Shown: piece by piece, positions 5,941-12,070 of the stretch
Layout of the letters: every line of letters begins with the position of its first letter
Numbering within the stretch: position 1 is the stretch's first letter
Virus record (IMG/VR): IMGVR_UViG_3300044946_000125
Coordinates: 1-24,476 of that record
Reading direction: 5' to 3' (one strand)
Length of the DNA: 24,476 bases
Source: a virus
Notes under the pieces: model-generated
What the model saw: the letters and a program-made list of their open reading frames with translations, nothing else
What the model was told of the DNA's origin: nothing
Database searches by the model: none
Position numbers and translations under genes: made by a program

Positions 5941-6100
5941 GGTGATTAAGATCGGCGATACGATCGAGGTCACGGTGATCCAGGTGAACGGCAACCAGGT
6001 GCGGATCGGCGTGAAGGCGCCGCGCGAGGTCCAGGTCGACCGCGAGGAGATCGCGCAGCGGCGGATCGATAATCCCGATTGGAGAAAGGCGGGCCCGTGA
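5912..6100 (+). CDS. csrA: CsrA/RsmA-type RNA-binding translational regulator, phage-encoded
   Basis: A 62-residue protein from ATG 5912 with a strong GGAGGTGAG ribosome site at 5902-5910. It aligns along its length with Csr[21 protein letters not shown], then [20 protein letters not shown]. The RNA-contacting Leu4/Arg6 region (LTRR) and the Arg44-type REEI segment are kept, so it should dimerise and bind GGA motifs in mRNA leaders. In hosts CsrA controls carbon flux, motility, biofilm and virulence. A phage copy next to xis/int could retune host metabolism or regulate phage mRNAs. Its own ribosome site holds GGA, which allows autorepression. The family call is firm; the role in the phage is inference. 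Confidence 0.95.
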   Translation: MLILTRRPGEVIKIGDTIEVTVIQVNGNQVRIGVKAPREVQVDREEIAQRRIDNPDWRKAGP

Positions 6101-6252
6101 ATCGCGTGTACCTGGGCGATGGCATCTACGCATCCTTCGACGGGCGCGAGCTCACCCTGCACTTCCAGGGCGAGAGCGCGACGCTCCCGCCGGCGCTTTG
6201 GTACGCGCTCCTCGCCTGGATGAAAGACCAGCGCGCGCGGCAGGCGGCATGA
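6097..6252 (+). CDS. Small conserved phage protein (VYLGDGIYA motif)
   Basis: A 51-residue frame from GTG 6097, overlapping the csrA stop as GTGA and ending with an ATGA overlap into the excisionase-like gene. It begins [20 protein letters not shown], matching a short protein family common in phage early regions (VYLGDGVYA...), function unknown. The C-terminal part ([19 protein letters not shown]) is helical. The exact overlaps at both ends and the recognisable motif make it a real gene despite its length. Confidence 0.78.
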   Translation: MNRVYLGDGIYASFDGRELTLHFQGESATLPPALWYALLAWMKDQRARQAA

Positions 6253-6614
6253 TCGAGTCCTTGGGCTTGAAGGCCGCCGCCGCGTTCTTAAAGATCCACC
6301 CGGACACCCTCGCCGAGCGCGCCCGAAAAGGGGTTATTCCCGGTGCTAAGATCGGCCGCGCGTGGGTCTTTTTGCCCCATCTCCTACAACAATACGTCGA
6401 GGGGCAATGCCGCTCTACCGTCGCAAAGCCGAGGGACCCTGGTGGATACGAATCTCGGTCGCTGGCCACAAGATTAGGAAATCTTCGGGCACGACGGATC
6501 GCGAGGCTGCAAAGGAGTTCGAGCGCGTCGAGTTCGAGCGCGCCTACCGAGAGCGAAAGCTCGGTGACCGTTCTGCAATTCCCTGGCGCGAAGCGGCCGC
6601 GCGCTGGCTCCTAG
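6249..6614 (+). CDS. xis: Excisionase-like HTH DNA-binding protein
   Basis: A 121-residue protein from ATG 6249 (ATGA overlap with the previous stop). The N-terminal about 50 residues (LGLKAAAAFLKIHPDTLAER, then ARKGVIPGAKIGRAWVFLPH) form a winged HTH of the excisionase/MerR type, which binds DNA beside the attachment site and can steer recombination towards excision. The C-terminal half from about residue 53 overlaps the integrase gene in another frame for 208 bp. It is low complexity (RSSSASSSSAPTESESS), so the folded part is only the N-terminal domain. Adjacency to int supports a recombination directionality factor; a transcription regulator is the alternative. Confidence 0.7.
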   Translation: MIESLGLKAAAAFLKIHPDTLAERARKGVIPGAKIGRAWVFLPHLLQQYVEGQCRSTVAKPRDPGGYESRSLATRLGNLRARRIARLQRSSSASSSSAPTESESSVTVLQFPGAKRPRAGS

Positions 6615-7447
6615 AGACCAGGAAGCGCACCAAGTCGAAGGATGAGTACATGCTCGCCTGGTTCGGCGGGTACCTCGACAATGAGCCCCTCTCCGGGATC
6701 GATCGCGAGACGATCGAGGATCTGCGCGAGGCGCTCCTCGAGGAGGGCTCCTCCGAGTCGAACGTCGATCGCTACATGGCGCTCCTGCGCGCGATCCTCC
6801 GTAAGGCGCGCGATGAGTGGCGCTGGCTCAACAACATCCCGAAGGTGCCGATGTACGGCAAGGACGAGCTCGAGCCGCGCTGGCTCACGCGCGTCGAGTT
6901 CGAGCGCCTGAAGCGCGAGCTCCCGCCGCACCAAAAGCTCGCCGCAGAATTCGCGGTCCTCACCGGCCTTCGCATGCGCGCCCAGCTCGGGCTCACCTGG
7001 GACCGCGTCGACCTCCGCCGCCGGCGCGCATGGGTGCCCTCCTCGAGCATGAAGGGGAAGGCGACGTTCGGCTTCCCGCTCTCGGCCGCGGCGGTCAAGG
7101 TGTTGAAGCGCGCTCGAGCCGCATCACCGGAAGGCGCGCACGTGTTTCAGTACGAGGGCGCACCGATCGATGACTGCAACACGGCGGCGTTTGAGAAGGC
7201 CGCTGCGCGCGCAGGACTCGAGGGGATCAACTGGCACACCTTCCGACACACCTTCGCCTCCTGGGCGCTGCAGAACGGTGTGACGCTGCACGAGCTCATG
7301 CAGCTCGGTGGCTGGAAGAGCTACCAGATGGTCTTGAAGTACGCCCACCTCGCGCCCGATCACCTGTCAAAAGCGGCCGAGTTGGTAGCACAAAAAGGGC
7401 ACACGGGGCGGCGGGGTGTTCCACGTGGAACGTCAAAAAAGCGTTAG
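6407..7447 (+). CDS. int: Phage tyrosine-recombinase integrase
   Basis: A 346-residue protein from ATG 6407 with GAGGGG just upstream. It is a typical phage integrase. The N-terminal arm-binding domain is about residues 1-50 (RRKAEGPWWIRISVAGHKIR), the core-binding SAM-like domain about 57-145, and the catalytic domain about 155-325. Catalytic residues seen: Arg189 in LTGLRMRAQLGL, a Lys in SSMKGKATFG (216/218), His277 and Arg280 in HTFRHTFASW, Trp303 in place of the second His (LGGWKSYQMV), and the nucleophile Tyr312 in KYAHL. It integrates the phage at a tRNA gene; the tRNA 3' fragment lies 7 bp past its stop. The last codons contain a 17-bp repeat and a parS-like palindrome. Confidence 0.96.
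   Translation: MPLYRRKAEGPWWIRISVAGHKIRKSSGTTDREAAKEFERVEFERAYRERKLGDRSAIPWREAAARWLLETRKRTKSKDEYMLAWFGGYLDNEPLSGIDRETIEDLREALLEEGSSESNVDRYMALLRAILRKARDEWRWLNNIPKVPMYGKDELEPRWLTRVEFERLKRELPPHQKLAAEFAVLTGLRMRAQLGLTWDRVDLRRRRAWVPSSSMKGKATFGFPLSAAAVKVLKRARAASPEGAHVFQYEGAPIDDCNTAAFEKAAARAGLEGINWHTFRHTFASWALQNGVTLHELMQLGGWKSYQMVLKYAHLAPDHLSKAAELVAQKGHTGRRGVPRGTSKKR
7388..7404 (+). repeat. 17-bp direct repeat, left copy (possible integrase arm site)
   Basis: GCACAAAAAGGGCACAC occurs here, within the last codons of int, and again identically at 7575-7591 on the other side of the tRNA fragment. Same-orientation copies flanking the core at about 80 and 107 bp are what integrase arm-type sites look like. 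The identity is seen directly; the binding role is inferred. Confidence 0.6.
7417..7432. promoter_or_regulatory. parS-like ParB-binding palindrome
   Basis: TGTTCCACGTGGAACG contains the perfect 14-bp palindrome GTTCCACGTGGAAC and differs at only the last base from TGTTCCACGTGGAACA, a chromosomal parS form of the TGTTNCACGTGNAACA class bound by host ParB. It lies in the last codons of int (reading V-P-R-G-T), 22 bp before the attachment core. No parA or parB gene is in the window. Function is inferred from the match alone. Confidence 0.5.
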
Positions 7448-7453
7448 AAAACA

Positions 7454-7499
7454 TGGTGGTGAGAGAGGGACTCGAACCCTCGACCTCGGCATTATGAGT
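7454..7499 (-). other. attP: attP core: 3' half of a tRNA gene with CAU anticodon
   Basis: Read on the minus strand this is the anticodon loop to CCA end of a tRNA: loop CTCATAA, stem arm TGCCG, variable loop AGGTC, T-stem/loop GAGGG-TTCGAGT-CCCTC, acceptor strand TCTCACC, A, CCA. The 5' half is absent: the sequence before the loop (CCGGA) does not pair with TGCCG, and no GGTGAGA acceptor strand exists upstream. Such 3' fragments are phage attachment cores that rebuild the host tRNA on integration. CAU with this loop fits elongator tRNA-Met, or the Ile2 type. It is not a functional tRNA gene here. Confidence 0.85.
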
Positions 7500-7538
7500 C
7501 CGGGGGCCTATAAAATTCCCGGTGTTTTGAGGGGCTTG

Positions 7539-7568
7539 CAGGCCGAAAAGGGTGCCTAAACCGGCCTG
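7539..7568 (-). terminator. Inverted repeat downstream of the late operon
   Basis: CAGGCCG (7539-7545) and CGGCCTG (7562-7568) form a 7-bp stem with a 16-nt loop just past the end of the last late gene (7593). On the minus strand no T-run follows the stem, so it is a weak candidate for an intrinsic terminator. It may instead be part of the attachment region, since it lies between the core and the right 17-bp repeat. Confidence 0.3.
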
Positions 7569-7574
7569 TCGGGG

Positions 7575-7591
7575 GCACAAAAAGGGCACAC
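7575..7591 (+). repeat. 17-bp direct repeat, right copy (possible integrase arm site)
   Basis: Second perfect copy of GCACAAAAAGGGCACAC (first at 7388-7404), in the same orientation and on the opposite side of the attachment core. A related AAAAGGGTGCCT lies at 7546-7557. It ends 1 bp before the last codon of the late operon. Confidence 0.6.
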
Positions 7592-7592
7592 G

Positions 7593-7781
7593 CTATTTCG
7601 GCTCTTCCGGGAGCCCCGCCTTGCGCTTCCAGGCCTTGAAGACGCCGGTGCGCGTCATGGCGCTTGTGTCCTCTTCCTCGACCACGATTGAGGGCGCCTT
7701 CGCAGTCTCACGTTTTGAGACCGGCACCTTGTAGGGCGGGATCCGGGGCGGTGGGCTGGGCTTCGACCAGGGCCAGCGCAT
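7593..7781 (-). CDS. Small hypothetical protein, last gene of late operon
   Basis: A 62-residue basic protein from ATG 7781, whose first base is shared with the previous stop (TGATG). It begins MRWPWSKPSPPPRIPPYKVP, a proline-rich basic start, followed by a small acidic patch (VVEEEDTSA) and the tail FKAWKRKAGLPEEPK. No family recognised. It ends beside the right 17-bp repeat of the attachment region. Confidence 0.55.
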   Translation of the reverse strand: MRWPWSKPSPPPRIPPYKVPVSKRETAKAPSIVVEEEDTSAMTRTGVFKAWKRKAGLPEEPK

Positions 7782-8122
7782 CAGCCTGGCTCCTCCTGGC
7801 CTCCGGTGTTGAAGCAACGCCCGGCACGTATGTAGCCGTGCCAGCAGCCCTTGCAGTTGACCGAAGGCGTGAAGGTCGGCTGCTCGCGGTTGCCGTCCCA
7901 GTTCCAGTGCGGGTGTCCGCCGTTCTGCCCGTTCGGGTCGTGCTTGAGGCCGGTGCGTCCATGGATCATGAGGTCCCCGCAGCGCCGGTCGTGCTTCGGG
8001 CATTGGAAGCTGAAGGTCGCCTCCTGGCCGGCCGGCGACGGCTCGCGCGACTTGCCCCACCGCCGCGGGTCGCCGTTGTCGGCGAGCTCGAGCAGATGGA
8101 AGATCACCTTCGCGTCGCTCAT
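7781..8122 (-). CDS. Small Cys/His-rich phage protein (DUF6527-like)
   Basis: A 113-residue protein from ATG 8122 (ATGA overlap with the Rz stop). Cysteines and histidines occur in CPKHDRRCGDLMIHG, then HPHWNWDGNREQPTFTPSVN, then CKGCWHGYIRAGRCF. The order C...G(D)L...W-x-W-DGN-x-x-PTFTPS...C..H..I matches my memory of the DUF6527 family, predicted to bind metal and often seen near phage lysis genes. No enzymatic activity can be assigned from sequence. It sits between the spanins and the operon end. Confidence 0.6.
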   Translation of the reverse strand: MSDAKVIFHLLELADNGDPRRWGKSREPSPAGQEATFSFQCPKHDRRCGDLMIHGRTGLKHDPNGQNGGHPHWNWDGNREQPTFTPSVNCKGCWHGYIRAGRCFNTGGQEEPG

Positions 8123-8556
8123 GGCGCCTTCACCCGGCAGACGTGCGTGATGTAGTCCTGCAGCCCCGCTACTTGGGCGTCGCAGACGTGACCGACGAGC
8201 ACGAGGGGTCGGCCGATGTCGGGCCCTGACACAGAATCGACAACACTTGGTGCTGGTACTGCGGCGGCCGCATCAGCGCCGGGTCGGGCGGCGGGGGCTC
8301 GAGGCACGCAGGCGGCGGCCTCACGGTACTGCACGCGCACAAGAGGAGCGACGATAGGATCGAGAGGCGCCTGCTCGAACTGTTTAGCCTCGAGGTTGAT
8401 CCGGGCCGCATCGGTCGTCTCCTGTTTAACGTTTTGGTCGTCTCGTTTGATGGTCGCCTTCGCCGCGCTCAACTGCGGCTCGAGGCGCCCGACGTAGAAG
8501 CCCCCGCCGAAGAGGATCAGCGCGACGACCAGGGCGGCGATCGCCTTCACGGTCAT
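8119..8556 (-). CDS. Rz: Inner-membrane spanin (Rz-like)
   Basis: A 145-residue protein from ATG 8556, overlapping the previous stop as ATGA. One N-terminal membrane anchor, AIAALVVALILFGGGFYVG (about residues 5-23), is followed by a charged helical periplasmic region (LEPQLSAAKATIKRDDQNVK through LEAKQFEQ), as in Rz i-spanins. The second half is proline/alanine rich and then ends in a Cys-containing segment (GHVCDAQVAG...HVCRVK). It lies after endolysin and holin-like genes and contains a nested lipoprotein ORF, the classical Rz/Rz1 layout. Together they would fuse the inner and outer membranes at lysis. Confidence 0.78.
   Translation of the reverse strand: MTVKAIAALVVALILFGGGFYVGRLEPQLSAAKATIKRDDQNVKQETTDAARINLEAKQFEQAPLDPIVAPLVRVQYREAAACVPRAPAARPGADAAAAVPAPSVVDSVSGPDIGRPLVLVGHVCDAQVAGLQDYITHVCRVKAP
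8169..8411 (-). CDS. Rz1: Outer-membrane spanin lipoprotein (Rz1-like), nested inside Rz
   Basis: An 80-residue frame from ATG 8411 lying wholly within Rz in another frame. Its N-terminus has basic residues (SRLNSSSRRLS), a hydrophobic stretch (ILSSLLL) and a lipobox-like LCAC. The mature part then begins CSTVRPPPACLEPPPPDPAL. A lipidated Cys followed by a proline-rich stretch is diagnostic of Rz1 o-spanins (compare lambda Rz1 with its PPPPPAW). The embedded architecture matches lambda. The -2 position of the lipobox is Cys, which is unusual, and two Cys at the site leave the lipidated residue to be tested. Confidence 0.75.
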   Translation of the reverse strand: MRPGSTSRLNSSSRRLSILSSLLLCACSTVRPPPACLEPPPPDPALMRPPQYQHQVLSILCQGPTSADPSCSSVTSATPK

Positions 8557-8804
8557 GGCGCGGCGCCATGCGGTGAGGATTTGCGCATCAGGTCTTGCAG
8601 CTTGTCGAGCTCCGCCGTCAACCATCGCAAGCGCTCCCGGGAGAGACTCGTCTGCATGCGCATCTCATCGACGATGTGCGAGATCTGCGAGCGCGCCGCC
8701 TCGAGGCCGCGAGAGGAGTTCTCGAGGGCATCGAGCATGGAGCTCGTGTCCTTGATGTCGATGCCGAGCTTGCGCGCTCGCTCGAGAAGGCCGGTGTCGG
8801 TCAT
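8553..8804 (-). CDS. Small helical protein of the lysis cassette
   Basis: An 83-residue protein from ATG 8804, with ATGA overlaps at both ends. The sequence (LERARKLGIDIKDTSSMLDA through SRGLEAARSQISHIVDEMRM to LRWLTAELDKLQDLMRK) has heptad-like hydrophobic spacing and no membrane segment or signal peptide, so it is probably a cytoplasmic coiled-coil protein. No family recognised. Its position between holin-like and spanin genes suggests a part in lysis or its control. Confidence 0.6.
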   Translation of the reverse strand: MTDTGLLERARKLGIDIKDTSSMLDALENSSRGLEAARSQISHIVDEMRMQTSLSRERLRWLTAELDKLQDLMRKSSPHGAAP

Positions 8805-9073
8805 GGGTGTCCCTTGATCAGAAGCGCAACGACTACGCCGGCGACGATCTCGACGGCACACACCACCAGAACACCGCGCACCAGCCACACAAGCCCATCC
8901 ACGCGCTCGGTCAACACCGCAAGGTCCTTGTACCAGTCCCGCTGCCGCTCGAGCTGTGCGGCCATCTTATCGATGTTCTCGGTGAGCGCGCGCCGTTTGT
9001 CATCCGCGGCTTCGCGTAGGACGAGCGCCTTCAAGTCGCGCACCGTGTCGGTGTATTCGTTGCGCCGGCTCAT
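8801..9073 (-). CDS. XhlA-like coiled-coil membrane protein
   Basis: A 90-residue protein from ATG 9073, overlapping both neighbours as ATGA. A long charged helix (residues about 5-55: LKALVLREAADDKRRALTEN, then DKMAAQLERQRDWYK) is followed by a C-terminal membrane segment (LVWLVRGVLVVCAVEIVAGV ... ALLIKG). A soluble coiled coil plus C-terminal anchor is the layout of XhlA/haemolysin-type lysis proteins that work with a holin. It lies directly after the holin-like gene. The longer upstream frame is an antisense-type extension and is rejected. Confidence 0.65.
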   Translation of the reverse strand: MSRRNEYTDTVRDLKALVLREAADDKRRALTENIDKMAAQLERQRDWYKDLAVLTERVDGLVWLVRGVLVVCAVEIVAGVVVALLIKGHP

Positions 9074-9276
9074 GAGTCCCGGCGCCGATCGTTGTAGTGA
9101 CCAATCGCTGCGACGCTCGCGCCGAGGACTATCATCCCGATGTGCTCGCGGCCCTGGATGCCCATCTCCACCGAGCCGCCAATGACTCCGAGATATCCCG
9201 CGATCTTGGTGCGATTCGCCCACACGATTGCCCAGCGGGCGGCGAGCGCGCCCTTGAGTCGTTGCAACCACAGCAT
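9070..9276 (-). CDS. Holin-like membrane protein
   Basis: A 68-residue protein from ATG 9276. After a basic N-terminus it has a hydrophobic stretch (ALAARWAIVWANR) and then IAGYLGVIGGSVEMGI and IGMIVLGASVAAIGHY, consistent with one or two weak membrane helices, ending in a charged tail NDRRRDS. The small size, hydrophobic segments, charged end and position next to the endolysin fit a holin. Families with RTKIAG...GxxxxxIGxYN are common in proteobacterial phages. The number of helices and pore activity cannot be read from sequence. Confidence 0.65.
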   Translation of the reverse strand: MLWLQRLKGALAARWAIVWANRTKIAGYLGVIGGSVEMGIQGREHIGMIVLGASVAAIGHYNDRRRDS

Positions 9277-9279
9277 GGC

Positions 9280-9630
9280 TCACAGTTTGAGGGCGTCGCT
9301 CACGAGAGTCTGCGGAGAGCATCCCACCCACGTGCACACGTTTGCGAGGTACTGCGCAGAATCGTTTTCATTCGGCGGCGCGTAGCAGTCCTCGATCATC
9401 TGCTGCACTGTTAAACCGCGCGCGGAATAGAGCGTCAACTGGCGCTCGAGCTTCGCCCACCCGTCCGCCGCGTTCGGAAAGGAGCCGACCGCATCGGGCT
9501 CGCCCGCCGGGTGAGTCTCATCCGGCGCGTGCCGCAGATCGCCCGGGTTGTTGTTGCGCGTCGGCAGTGCGCCCGGGATGCCGAAGCCCTCCTCGCGCGC
9601 GATCGCCTGGGCGAGCTTGGTGTCGAGCAT
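9280..9630 (-). CDS. Lysozyme-like endolysin (NNNPGDLR family)
   Basis: A 116-residue protein from ATG 9630, immediately after the previous stop. It begins LDTKLAQAIAREEGF, with a Glu suited as catalytic acid, then GALPTRNNNPGDLRHAP, then GSFPNAADGWAKLERQLTLY, and TVQQMIEDCYAPPNENDSAQ. This is a compact lysozyme-fold peptidoglycan-cleaving family seen in many phages with the NNPGNLR signature. It would cut the cell wall during lysis or, in other phages, serve as a virion-associated enzyme. There is no signal peptide, so it needs the holin to reach the wall. Its neighbours support the lysis role. Confidence 0.72.
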   Translation of the reverse strand: MLDTKLAQAIAREEGFGIPGALPTRNNNPGDLRHAPDETHPAGEPDAVGSFPNAADGWAKLERQLTLYSARGLTVQQMIEDCYAPPNENDSAQYLANVCTWVGCSPQTLVSDALKL

Positions 9631-9768
9631 TTACTTCGTGAGATCCTTCTCGGCGTTTTGCACGCGCGTCTCGATCGCGCCCACCTTGGCGGAGAGTTTC
9701 TTTGACGCCCACCACCCGAGGCCGAAGCCCACGACGAGCGCTGAGAGGCCGATGACGATCGATTCCAT
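9631..9768 (-). CDS. 45-residue single-pass membrane protein
   Basis: ATG 9768 behind AGGAG opens a 45-residue frame: MESIVIGLSALVVGFGLGWW is a clear N-terminal membrane helix, followed by a charged helix ASKKLSAKVGAIETRVQNAE. It lies just before the endolysin and right after the tail appendage gene, so it may be a pinholin/antiholin-type partner of the 9276 gene. Too short for family assignment, but the ribosome site, membrane segment and tight packing support a real gene. Confidence 0.6.
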   Translation of the reverse strand: MESIVIGLSALVVGFGLGWWASKKLSAKVGAIETRVQNAEKDLTK

Positions 9769-9777
9769 GAATGACTC

Positions 9778-10770
9778 CTAGATCTGTGGGTAGACGAGAT
9801 TGATGTTGCCGGAGATGCCCTTCGCGCCCGAGGTGGTCCAGCCTGAGTAGTTCGGGGTGCTCCCAAGACCGAAGGTGAGAACGCCCGAGGTGTTGATCGA
9901 CACCCAGCCGGCTTGACCCGCGGTGCCGTTGTCCTCGACCAAACAGGGGAGCACCACGCCCAAGGTCAAGGGCGCCAGGCCATTCGCGCCGGTGGGGAGC
10001 CCGGTCATGGTGAAAGTGTTCGCGTTCGAGGTGCCGGTGTTCGCGGACGTGATGATCGAGACGACGCCGTCCTGCAGCTTGTAGGCGTAATTGAAGACAG
10101 GCGCGGTGCCGGAGAAGCCGGTACCGGTGAGCGTCCCGGTGCCCGAGATCGGCGCTTGCCCCATGCGCAGGTACCGCCCGGTCGCTGGGCTACTCGAGGG
10201 CTCGATGGTGTTCGCGCCGTCATCTGCCGCGCTCGAGGTCGCATTCCAGTAAAAGAGCCCGCCCAGGCCGTCGCTGATCGAGACCGCGCCCTCGACCGCG
10301 ACGATGAGCGTCTGCCCGGAGGCGAGCGTGGGCACGTTCGCGGCGCGGAGTGATGCGAAGACCGAGTAGCTTTTGACGGCGTTCGCGACCAGGTCCGCAC
10401 CGAACCCTGAGGCCGGGTTCGCAAGGTTCGACTGGATGGAGCCCGGCGCCCCCGGGTCATTGATGCCGGAGATGCCGAGGATCGACCAGGTCTCGCCGAG
10501 CGTGTCGACAAAGTACGCATCGATCGTGGTGCCCGAGGCGACCCAGAAGTTCGTGAACGCACCGCCCGAGCCTGCAGGGCGGCCGGCGCTGTTCAACGTC
10601 ATCGGGTTCGGGTTCGGGCCGCCGCCGCCCGCGGTCGAGTAGGTGGGCGCCAGAATCGACACCGATCCCGACACATAGGTCGTGATCACAGCGCCGCCGG
10701 CGATGACGCCCGCGTTCGTCAGCATCTGCACGAGCGCGGAGAGAATCGTCTGGTAATAGCTAGTTGCCAT
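9778..10770 (-). CDS. Tail appendage / receptor-binding protein
   Basis: A 330-residue protein from ATG 10770, overlapping the end of the ATP-grasp gene by 11 bp. The N-terminus (SYYQTILSALVQMLTNAGVI) leads to a stretch rich in G/S/T with GPNPNPMTLNSAGRPAGSGG, which resembles the head-binding N-terminal domains of podovirus tailspikes and fibres (the P-x-N-P-x-x-L-x-x-x-G-x-P pattern). The middle and C-terminal parts are beta-rich and low in charge (SGTGTLTGTGFSGTAPVFNY), like trimeric fibre shafts. No lyase or hydrolase motif is visible. Position between the ejection protein block and lysis genes fits a host-recognition protein. Confidence 0.62.
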   Translation of the reverse strand: MATSYYQTILSALVQMLTNAGVIAGGAVITTYVSGSVSILAPTYSTAGGGGPNPNPMTLNSAGRPAGSGGAFTNFWVASGTTIDAYFVDTLGETWSILGISGINDPGAPGSIQSNLANPASGFGADLVANAVKSYSVFASLRAANVPTLASGQTLIVAVEGAVSISDGLGGLFYWNATSSAADDGANTIEPSSSPATGRYLRMGQAPISGTGTLTGTGFSGTAPVFNYAYKLQDGVVSIITSANTGTSNANTFTMTGLPTGANGLAPLTLGVVLPCLVEDNGTAGQAGWVSINTSGVLTFGLGSTPNYSGWTTSGAKGISGNINLVYPQI

Positions 10771-12070
10771 ATTTGAACTCCGTCGCGTAGCCGTGCGCCT
10801 GGAGCTCGGTGAGCTCCTTCTCGAGCTTCTCGCCGATATCGTCGCGCCATCCAAGATCCGGGACGTGGACCTGGTCGACGGCCTTGTACATGCGATCGCA
10901 GGCCTGGCGCACGGTCTTGCCCGTGCCCGTCACCACCGCAACGTAGTCACCTGCGGTCGCCCACATCTTCTTGTCGACGATCTCCTCGCCCTTCATCGCC
11001 GGGAGCTTCGCCATCTTCACCGACTGCGGGTGCACGAACTTGCGCGCCGGCGTCTCGACGGTCACGGGGATGTCGATGAGCTCCTTGGGCTCGCGCGGTT
11101 CCAACTGCAGCACCACGCCCGCGGCGATCGAGTAGTCGACCTCGAGCGTGTCCTCGCCCTCATAGGCGTTCAGCATCCACTCGACCGGGTCGCCCTTGTG
11201 AGTGGCCCACATGATGTTGGCCGCCGGCCACCCCCAGCGCATGGTGAACTCGAGCGGCCAGGCCTTGCCCTTGTCATCGATCTTGCAATTGACGTCGACA
11301 TCGCCTAAGTGCCCGAGCTTGACGAGCTCGTCCTCGAGGGGGGCGAGCACCGTCTCGCCCAGCTTCGAGGCCTTCACGTACTTCATCACCGTGCCGGCCT
11401 CGCCGCAGTTCGGGCCGCAGTTGCCCGAGAGCTGCTTTTTAAATTCGAAGTTCTCGTTGTAATCGCCGATGAAGCCCTCTTTCCCCATCCAGCGCGAGAC
11501 TCCGAACTCGGGGCCTTCGATAAAAGTCTGCAGCATCACGGGGCCCTTGGGGTTTAGCCCCAAGCGCTTCCATCGCTGCAGCCGGGCAATCATATCGGCG
11601 GGGGATTTGCCGACGTAGGAGAGGCTTTTGTCCTCTTCTGAGCCCAAAGTTTTGAATACATAGCGGCCCGGCTTCTTGCGCACGTGCGCTTCCGCCTCAT
11701 CGAGCGACTTGAAGGTCTCGTAGGCCGGCACATCGATCCCGGCGCGCTTGAAGGCCTTCATGCCGTCCTCGCGCTTGATCTCGAGTGCAGCGCTTCGCGC
11801 GCTCGGAGCAAACACTGCCACGCCTCGCTTTCGCAGGGCGTCGAGCTTCGGCAAGAATTGATCGTTCCCGGTGAGGAGCACGAGATCGGCCCAGGAGCTC
11901 GCGGAGGCGACCCAGTTCTTGATGCGCTCGAGGCCTTTGAAGCCTTCGCCGACAATCTGATTATTTTCCGGGCGGAGGAAGTAGCGCACTTTGTGCCCCG
12001 CCTTGAGACATGCCAGGGCAAAGGGCAGTCCACACCCTGCGTCCTCCATTTCCAGGAGCAGCACATTCAC
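10760..12070 (-). CDS. PurD-like ATP-grasp ligase
   Basis: A 436-residue protein from GTG 12070, overlapping the previous TGA (GTGA). The domain order is that of phosphoribosylamine-glycine ligase (PurD): an N-terminal Rossmann-like part (MNVLLLEMEDAGCG; DLVLLTGNDQ), a pre-ATP-grasp part (MKAFKRAGIDVPAYETFKSL), then the ATP-grasp core. The core shows the lysine strand RYVFKTLGS, the adenine-region glutamates QTFIEGPEFGVSRWM, a glycine-rich loop GPNCGEAGTV resembling PurD GPNTGGMG, and a metal-binding-type segment PLEFTMRWGWPAANI in place of EFNxRFGDPE. It may ligate an amino acid or nucleotide-linked acceptor rather than act in purine synthesis. Sitting in a virion operon is unusual. The fold call is good; the substrate is unknown. 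Confidence 0.72.
   Translation of the reverse strand: MNVLLLEMEDAGCGLPFALACLKAGHKVRYFLRPENNQIVGEGFKGLERIKNWVASASSWADLVLLTGNDQFLPKLDALRKRGVAVFAPSARSAALEIKREDGMKAFKRAGIDVPAYETFKSLDEAEAHVRKKPGRYVFKTLGSEEDKSLSYVGKSPADMIARLQRWKRLGLNPKGPVMLQTFIEGPEFGVSRWMGKEGFIGDYNENFEFKKQLSGNCGPNCGEAGTVMKYVKASKLGETVLAPLEDELVKLGHLGDVDVNCKIDDKGKAWPLEFTMRWGWPAANIMWATHKGDPVEWMLNAYEGEDTLEVDYSIAAGVVLQLEPREPKELIDIPVTVETPARKFVHPQSVKMAKLPAMKGEEIVDKKMWATAGDYVAVVTGTGKTVRQACDRMYKAVDQVHVPDLGWRDDIGEKLEKELTELQAHGYATEFKYGN

Noticed and set aside
7454-7540. A complete tRNA gene
   Set aside because: Only the anticodon loop through CCA is present; the anticodon stem does not pair and no 5' acceptor strand or D-arm exists.
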